From assembly GCF_037975245.1 (NCBI RefSeq), contig NC_092574.1, positions 9,705,713 to 9,769,712 of the forward strand: 64,000 nucleotides of DNA, in the 5' to 3' direction. The translations under genes were made by a program, and so were the position numbers. The DNA is from Apostichopus japonicus. Lineage: Eukaryota; Echinodermata; Holothuroidea; Aspidochirotida; Stichopodidae. The notes under the pieces were generated by a model that saw only the letters and a list, made by a program, of their open reading frames with translations, did no database searches and was not told the origin of the DNA. Within the stretch, counting starts at the first letter, position 1, and each line of letters begins with the position of its first letter. Positions 58,201-64,000 of the stretch are shown piece after piece.

Positions 58201-59655
58201 CTCCTTAGAATACGAATTTAGTAAGAGGGTAGGGAGTAACGTGGGGTCACATTATTTTGTACCTTTTGTGTCAGTCCAACAACACAAATAATGTTAAAAA
58301 CAAAACTCAAACTTATGAAATGACCTTGAATAAAGACCGTATACTTAAAAAGACTCCATTCAAGAACATTGATACATAGTACTTGTATAGGGCCTACATA
58401 CAGGCTAGCCTATATGACAGCCACAAATTAACTTAAACTATGAAGTTTTCAACAATTAGCTTTGTAGTTTTATTCTGTGCATTCTTCACATACATTGCAA
58501 ACAATTTTATCTCCCGTCTTCCTCCACCCCCTCCCTCGATAAAAAACATGAAAAAACTTTTTTTTTAAGAAGTGGTAGTCCTTCCCGACAAAGAAGTTCA
58601 CACTGCAAAAATAATTTAGTCCAGGCCGTCTTTTTCACCCCTTATTTTTCCACCTGGATTCTCACGCAATCGTGTCTGACAGACGGGATAAAAAATACAT
58701 CATCCAGCTGGTTTTACTTGATAACATGACTGAAATATGTGTAAAATCTGCAATATACATTATGCATGATTTTGGTTCGGCCATTTTCATTACAACAAAA
58801 AAAGAAGCTCCCCGCGTATTTTACTATTAAGTTATAGGGCTCATTATGCTAACGGTGCAATGTATGTTATTAAAAACGGATTTTGGAGAATTATGACTTA
58901 CATTTATGCACTATCTATTGTTCAAAGATACTGATCTAGTAACACATGCCAATTCATTACCACCTAATTCACAGAACCAAGATGCATTTTTTACCTATAT
59001 GATACCTATATTATATATGGAAATCTATACACAGGTTTGGCGAATAGGTGAGAACCATCGGTTGATGCACATGTCACGGTTTGTGTGGTGTTTCACGAAC
59101 TCAAGTCAACGAAATGAAATTAGGTCAAGCTCAGATCAATATTCCACTAATTTGAATCTTACTATTCTCACAGGTAACCTTCGTCGTTAGGGTCAGTACA
59201 GCTATACATTTTGAAAATGGTAATTTCCAAGCATGCAGCAGCATAGCATTCGTATAAAAGAAGTAGGAGAATTGCAATAAGTTTCATAGAAATTAAAATT
59301 CCAATTCTGAGAAATTTTATCATTAAAATGTATGTTCATTTCAACAAAGTTATAACAGTTAACTGAGTTACTGCACGTCGTTTATGAATTCGCACCGAAT
59401 GATTCTTTGATATTTGTACTTTCGATTTCTGTCACAATAACCTAACGAACCGGTTGTCAAAACAGATCTAAAAGTACCGCATCATATTTTTTAACCTCGA
59501 AATTCGAAGTAAATTCGAGATGCAAGGTTGACATTCTGTTCATATCTGGTAATATAAAGGTAAATATAATCAATACCGTACTTTACACACACACACACGT
59601 GTGTGTGGTATACTGTAGTCGAAGGGCATTATAATTTAATAACACTCTCCATTGT
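58201..59655. other. Non-coding stretch, nothing recognised
   Basis: AT-rich. The 94-codon frame at 58906..59190 has no recognisable features. A CACACACACACACG/TGTGTGTG palindromic patch lies near 59587-59608. Confidence 0.45.
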
Positions 59656-59666
59656 AGATATATAGG

Positions 59667-59706
<40 letters not shown>

Positions 59707-59898
59707 ATATATATATAGTTACATATATATATAGTTATATAATAATGATTATTTATATAACTATATAACTATATATAGTTATATATATAGCTATATATAT
59801 AGTGATATATGTATATATATATATAGTTATATAATAGTAGTTATATATATAACTATATATCTATACATAGTTATATATGTAAAGAGTTATATATATAG

Positions 59899-59944
<46 letters not shown>
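59656..59944. repeat. TA/TATAGT-rich palindromic microsatellite
   Basis: About 290 bases of TA repeat mixed with AGTTATATA and TATAACTATA blocks that are complementary to one another, ending in a GT repeat. It is more complex than the simple TA tracts elsewhere and strongly hairpin-prone. Confidence 0.9.
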
Positions 59945-61681
59945 AATACATATAGTAATACATTTACACTGTATATAACCCGAGTTGTCTTACACACAGT
60001 ATAAAGTTTCACCAAACACATACAACATGGCTATATATCCTTTCATTTCTGATTAACTTCCTGAAATAGTTGTCACAATAAATGAGATAAGGATGTGTCT
60101 TATACTTGATTGTTCCTGGATATTTAAAGGCAGTCAGTATTGCTTCCAAATTATGTCAGAGATTACGCCCATAAAACAGATGAGTTATTACACCTTACGC
60201 ATATATATATATATTTATCTCACTGAATGAGTCATGGTCTGACCATAATTTGACCGTCCCTTTAGGAGTGGTGGTGTACTTTTGACAACCTATTGAAGGC
60301 GTGGAAATTTGGTGATGGTATACAGATCAACTCTTTAACCATTCAGAACGTACACAATCTATCATTGCGACTGTCTGCCTGGTCATGTTATTGTGGTTTG
60401 TAACCTAGCAAAATATTTCACAATAGACCCCACATGGGTTAATGACTTAATGTGTTACAAAACGTTTTGAAGTGCTTTTGTTTTTACCTGTCACCGTGGT
60501 CAGATATTTGCAGATTTAGAGGACTGCCACAAAACAATAGTCAATTTAAATTGTCAGTGAGAGGGGAAAATAAATGCTTTGCAGATAGTGTTATATAATT
60601 ATATGCTAATTGAACTATGGTAATGGGTGACCATTATTTGACTTCTCTAGCATATTTATAATTGGGCAAATACCGCTAAGCTTTCAGCCACAGGGAACTT
60701 GTCTGTCTACTTTTGCTTAATGTCAACACGGTTGTCAACCGTTTATCATGTTTATGGGTAAAAGCTATAGTAAATAGCTTATCTCCCTATCAACAGTACC
60801 GTATAGTGTAGGCTATAAATGCACGACTAAATTATCCGTAACTTTTTAGGTGAATTGTTAGACATGATTATGAAGTTACCACTCTGACATTGCGTTGGCG
60901 CATCTAAGAATATGGCAGTCCTTTGTTCTTGAGTAAGCTCATTTGAATAACCTTTGTTTACTATTCAAATCTGGTTAGATTTTATTATACCCCAACTTGA
61001 CAGTAAAGACCATTGCCTACACTTGTCCCTTTACAATATACAGTTTGTGTTTATTCATTTGGGTGCAACGTAACTTTATAAACTCAGTAATCGTAAAAAC
61101 ACGTAGCCTCTAGCCATGGAAATACGGAACCAAGTATAACTTCCTCCTTTACGCTTGAATGCAGCATTTCTTTGAGGTCAGTTAGGCTACAGACAGATAG
61201 CATATAGGTACGAGTTACTAAGTGTGCAACAATGTGAACATAGAAATATATATTATATAGACAATGGTCTGTAGATTAGCTAAATCAGTCGTTCTTAATC
61301 ATGAATGTATAAAGTCTTAAACTATTTAACGATATCATTGTCAGCAAACCAAATTATTGATGAACCTAAAGACTTCTCCAAATTCTTATACAAATAATGG
61401 GATAAACGATATAGGAGATAATATTCTTGGTTACAATTTGACTCTTTTTAACTGAATAAAGAATAACAAAGAAATATTGTGTAGTCGTATAGTAATATTT
61501 TGCAATTAGGCATGTTTATGGTTATATTTAAAATGCTGGAAATCGTTCATTTTGAATCATGATTGTCAATGCTCCCTCTGGCCTATATGTATATGCATGC
61601 TTAGAAACTAGAAAGGCCTAACCTGGTCACCAATAATCAAAGAAATTAGATTTTGTCACTAACCTGTATAACTAAGAGAAT
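59945..61681. other. Region downstream of the KCTD gene, nothing recognised
   Basis: AT-rich and without a frame of note. It may include distal 3' UTR of the KCTD gene if polyadenylation occurs beyond 61682. Confidence 0.45.
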
Positions 61682-61687
61682 TTTATT
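61682..61687 (-). promoter_or_regulatory. Candidate poly(A) signal for the KCTD gene
   Basis: A canonical AATAAA (read on the minus strand) lies about 295 bases after the KCTD stop codon, a plausible 3' UTR length. A second AATAAA follows near 61050. AATAAA is frequent by chance in AT-rich DNA, so this is only a candidate. Confidence 0.35.
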
Positions 61688-61981
61688 GAGCCCCAATTAA
61701 AAAACACTATAACATAATAATTGAGCATTAAAAAGTCTTGACCATCGTTGGCATCCAATATCAAGTAGCCTTTGAGCACTGAAGTTTAACAAGATGGTAG
61801 AATAAATTGGCTACGATTTGTTTGATGGGTTTAACATACCGACGTTTGAACAGTTAATGGTGCAATAACTGGGAGAAAATGCTGATAGTTTCTTGTCAGA
61901 CTTTTTAAAATTCCAATGAAAAGAAAAGGAAAAGGAAAAACCCAGAACAAGTGTTCATTTTCTCTCAATTTCTAGCTGAGC

Positions 61982-62743
61982 CTATGCGCGTTGAAAAATA
62001 AATTCGTTGTAGTGATTCCATCTGCTCTCCTCACTCTCCGGTGGACCAGCAATGGCGCTAGTCCCAGATGCACAGCAGTTCAAAAAACGGAACCCACAGC
62101 CGGCTAGTACATCGAATGCTTGTTCTAAATATATATGTTTGAGATAAAACCTCGCACTATATCTATCGCTCTGACCTCGATCTGGGTCTCGACTCTCGTT
62201 CAGGTTCTCCCCAAACACCTCTCTGGCTAGCGAGACCCTGCCGCAAACCAAAATACGCATCACCTTACGGAATTTGACGTCGGCTAACCCGTCACGTCCA
62301 AAAGCGAAAGTACCGCGGTAACCGATCGTGAGGAATCCAGGCGGTTTCTTAGCGGCAGCGGTTGTAGTGTCTGACGGTCTCCCGTTCACGTAGTTGTTGC
62401 CTTTGTTCAGACCTGCCGGGACACCTAACTGAGCTATAAGTCCCGGTAGACGATAGAAACGTGCCTCGTCGTAAAGTCTCGTGGACTCCTGAAAGTTATC
62501 TGGCAGATTTAGGGCTCCAGTTCTCAGATAGTCGAGAATAAAGCGAAATAAAAACCCATCCCGATCGATGAAGAATTGTCCAGACTCGTCTTTCTGCAGC
62601 AGATCTCCGTCCGATTCCCCAGTAAACATTTCCGTGATCAGAGAGTCTTTAAATTTGGTCAGTGTCGCTAAAGATGTCGTGTAATTAGACCCTCCAACAT
62701 TCAAAGACACCACCGACGGAAATGGTGCAAGCCGTGAAGACAT
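61982..62743 (-). CDS. KCTD8/12/16-like BTB (T1) and H1 domain protein, single exon
   Basis: The 253-residue product has a BTB/T1 tetramerisation domain at about residues 11-107. It contains the family signatures SLNVGG (13-18) and FFIDRDGFLFRFILDYLR (57-74). A short Thr/Ala/Lys-rich linker (about 108-135) leads into a C-terminal domain (136-253) that opens with GFLTIGYRG and carries REVFGENLNESRDPDR and LEQAFD. These match the H1 domain of vertebrate KCTD8, KCTD12 and KCTD16, which bind GABA-B receptor tails through T1 and G-beta-gamma through H1, giving cytosolic auxiliary subunits that speed desensitisation. There is no H2 extension, so the layout is closest to KCTD12, though shorter than the human protein. 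The start is supported by an in-frame TAA five codons upstream and an A at -3. No signal peptide or membrane segment is visible. The frame is G+C-richer than its flanks. Assignment to this subfamily is strong; which paralogue it equals, and whether the function is conserved here, are inference. A 5' non-coding exon cannot be excluded. Confidence 0.93.
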   Translation of the reverse strand: MSSRLAPFPSVVSLNVGGSNYTTSLATLTKFKDSLITEMFTGESDGDLLQKDESGQFFIDRDGFLFRFILDYLRTGALNLPDNFQESTRLYDEARFYRLPGLIAQLGVPAGLNKGNNYVNGRPSDTTTAAAKKPPGFLTIGYRGTFAFGRDGLADVKFRKVMRILVCGRVSLAREVFGENLNESRDPDRGQSDRYSARFYLKHIYLEQAFDVLAGCGFRFLNCCASGTSAIAGPPESEESRWNHYNEFIFQRA

Positions 62744-62755
62744 GATTGCAAATTG

Positions 62756-62773
62756 TTATGTTTCTTTACTCAT
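62756..62773 (-). promoter_or_regulatory. Possible minimal upstream ORF in the KCTD 5' leader
   Basis: An ATG 30 bases before the KCTD start opens a five-codon frame (MSKET) that ends at the TAA which is also the in-frame stop before the main ATG. If the transcript includes it, it would be a minimal uORF ending 12 bases before the main start, and could dampen translation. Transcription of this segment is not shown by the sequence. Confidence 0.3.
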
Positions 62774-64000
62774 CGAGTAAGAATCAAAGTTTTAAAATTC
62801 TTCTGCAGTCTCGTCGTGTACGTGTTTTTCTTTCACGATTTCTCCCCTCTCTCTCTCTTTCACTTGGTCTGTAGAACAACCGGCCACAGAACTCCTCAAC
62901 AGGACTGAAATCAATCAATTGCGTTTTGCCTACTGTCTTGATTCAACGAGTTTGCACGGAATAATAAAAGCTAGTCGAGTTTCCTGTTTAATTTCCGCAT
63001 TCACGTAGCTTGGTTCACTATACTCAGCTATTGATACCAAACTAACGTAAGTTGACACGCTATATAGCAGAGGCCTATTGGAAATACAGCACGTAGAGTT
63101 TACACGATTCCACACTGATCTGCTGAAGTCTGTAACACATTCTTTCGTTTCTCGATCAGAGTAAACAGTCCGCACGTAATGCCACTACTTCCCCTTTCTT
63201 TGTTTAGTATCAGCTAAAGTATATACGTGCCGTAATATATCACAACTTTATTATGTATCTGTTATATCAACATATAAGCAGTCGGCTGATACACACTCAC
63301 ACACTTATACAGACGATCGTGTTTTTGAGTCCTAACAGTGTTGAAGTAAATTGCTAGACTGCTGCGCATTGTAAAGACTAACTCAGCTGTGAAATTCAAG
63401 CGCAGCGATTGCTGGCTCAACCGAATCAACTAACCAATAGGAAGGAAACCAACTATTTGGTGTGCTGGTCTTTAAAGCAAAGATAGTAAAACAGAGTTTA
63501 GGCGACGATGATGAACATGCGCAGTTTTTTACTTAGAAACAAGACCAAATTGTGACGTCCGCACTTGGTTGCCAAGGTATTTCGAATCAATCTTTCTTTG
63601 ATCAAATTGCGAGTCGTACCTTTAATTATACTCTGGAGTATTTCGAAGGCGGAATGTTTTTTTTCTCACTATTATCTATCTCTCTAGGGTTACATTGCAT
63701 TAATACAAATGACAAACTTATAGGAAAATTACGTTTGTAAAAAAAAATGTACGTTACGGTCATTTCTGAACTGTAGCGTGAAAAAGAATAGATGCAAGGT
63801 ATGTATGGTGAGTTAAAGTATTTTTTGATTTTTTGATTTTTTGATTTAGATTTTGTTTTATTACAAATGGTATGAAAACTGAGTTCGATAGCAACCAATT
63901 TCTCTAAAAGACTCGATTAATATTCTGTCCTTTCGTATTTATACTGACATCATAGCAAACTGTTATATCTAGGAAAAGCCAATATTTGACCAATGTGTTA
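62774..64000 (-). promoter_or_regulatory. Upstream region of the KCTD gene (5' leader and probable promoter)
   Basis: This 1.2 kb lies upstream of the KCTD start. It holds a CT-rich stretch at 62844-62868, a TATATA-containing element near 63060 in the right orientation, a (CA)-rich stretch at 63292-63306, and an ATGCGCA word near 63515 resembling half of an NRF-1 site. None of these fixes a transcription start. A short T-rich 8-bp repeat lies at 63822..63846. Short frames here are unrecognised and probably non-coding. Confidence 0.3.

Noticed and set aside
62930-63175. 81-codon minus-strand frame upstream of the KCTD gene
   Set aside because: No recognisable protein, and it is separated from the KCTD frame by stops. 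More likely leader or promoter sequence.

Overview
The window looks like AT-rich metazoan nuclear DNA. One protein-coding gene can be recognised in 64 kb. It lies near the right end on the minus strand (61982..62743) and encodes a 253-residue KCTD8/12/16-like protein. It has an N-terminal BTB/T1 domain and a C-terminal H1 domain, the architecture of the cytosolic auxiliary subunits of GABA-B receptors. It is read as one uninterrupted exon, has an in-frame stop five codons before its ATG, and is much richer in G+C than its surroundings. The remaining longer reading frames are low-complexity translations of microsatellites or unrecognised frames of 60 to 142 codons, and none is called as a gene. 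The many TAGGCC-type words, (TA)n tracts, poly-G/poly-C runs and the repeat types suggest a marine deuterostome, perhaps an echinoderm. This is an inference, not a demonstrated assignment.

The rest is intergenic DNA (or intron of genes whose exons lie outside) rich in repeats. From left to right: a minisatellite of 72-87 bp units at 2.6-3.0 kb; (TA)n tracts at 4.8, 15.2, 15.6, 23.4, 30.6, 31.5, 36, 36.7, 40.1, 42.2, 45.5 and 59.7 kb; a 359-bp (GAT)n tract at 19.1 kb; and small DNA-transposon-like (MITE) elements at 28.5, 49.5 and 56.0 kb. Those at 28.5 and 56.0 kb have inverted ends and perfect 8-bp target duplications, as expected of hAT elements. A second dispersed family with a shared core occurs at 9.8, 15.4, 20.8, 29.4 and 32.7 kb. 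Two copies of a 140-bp fold-back repeat lie at 14.1 and 18.0 kb in opposite orientation. A tRNA-derived SINE-like element lies at 58 kb on the minus strand, and LINE-like 3' ends at 38.5 and 43.8 kb.

The most striking structure not explained by a standard feature is a 112-bp inverted repeat with one mismatch at 38666..39000, around a 111-bp spacer. Smaller near-perfect palindromes occur at 37.53, 41.13-41.40, 32.55 and 17.20 kb.

No CRISPR array, rRNA, canonical tRNA gene, operon or coding transposase/reverse transcriptase was found. I see no evidence for a novel multi-gene system; the window reads as a gene-poor, repeat-rich flank of a KCTD gene.
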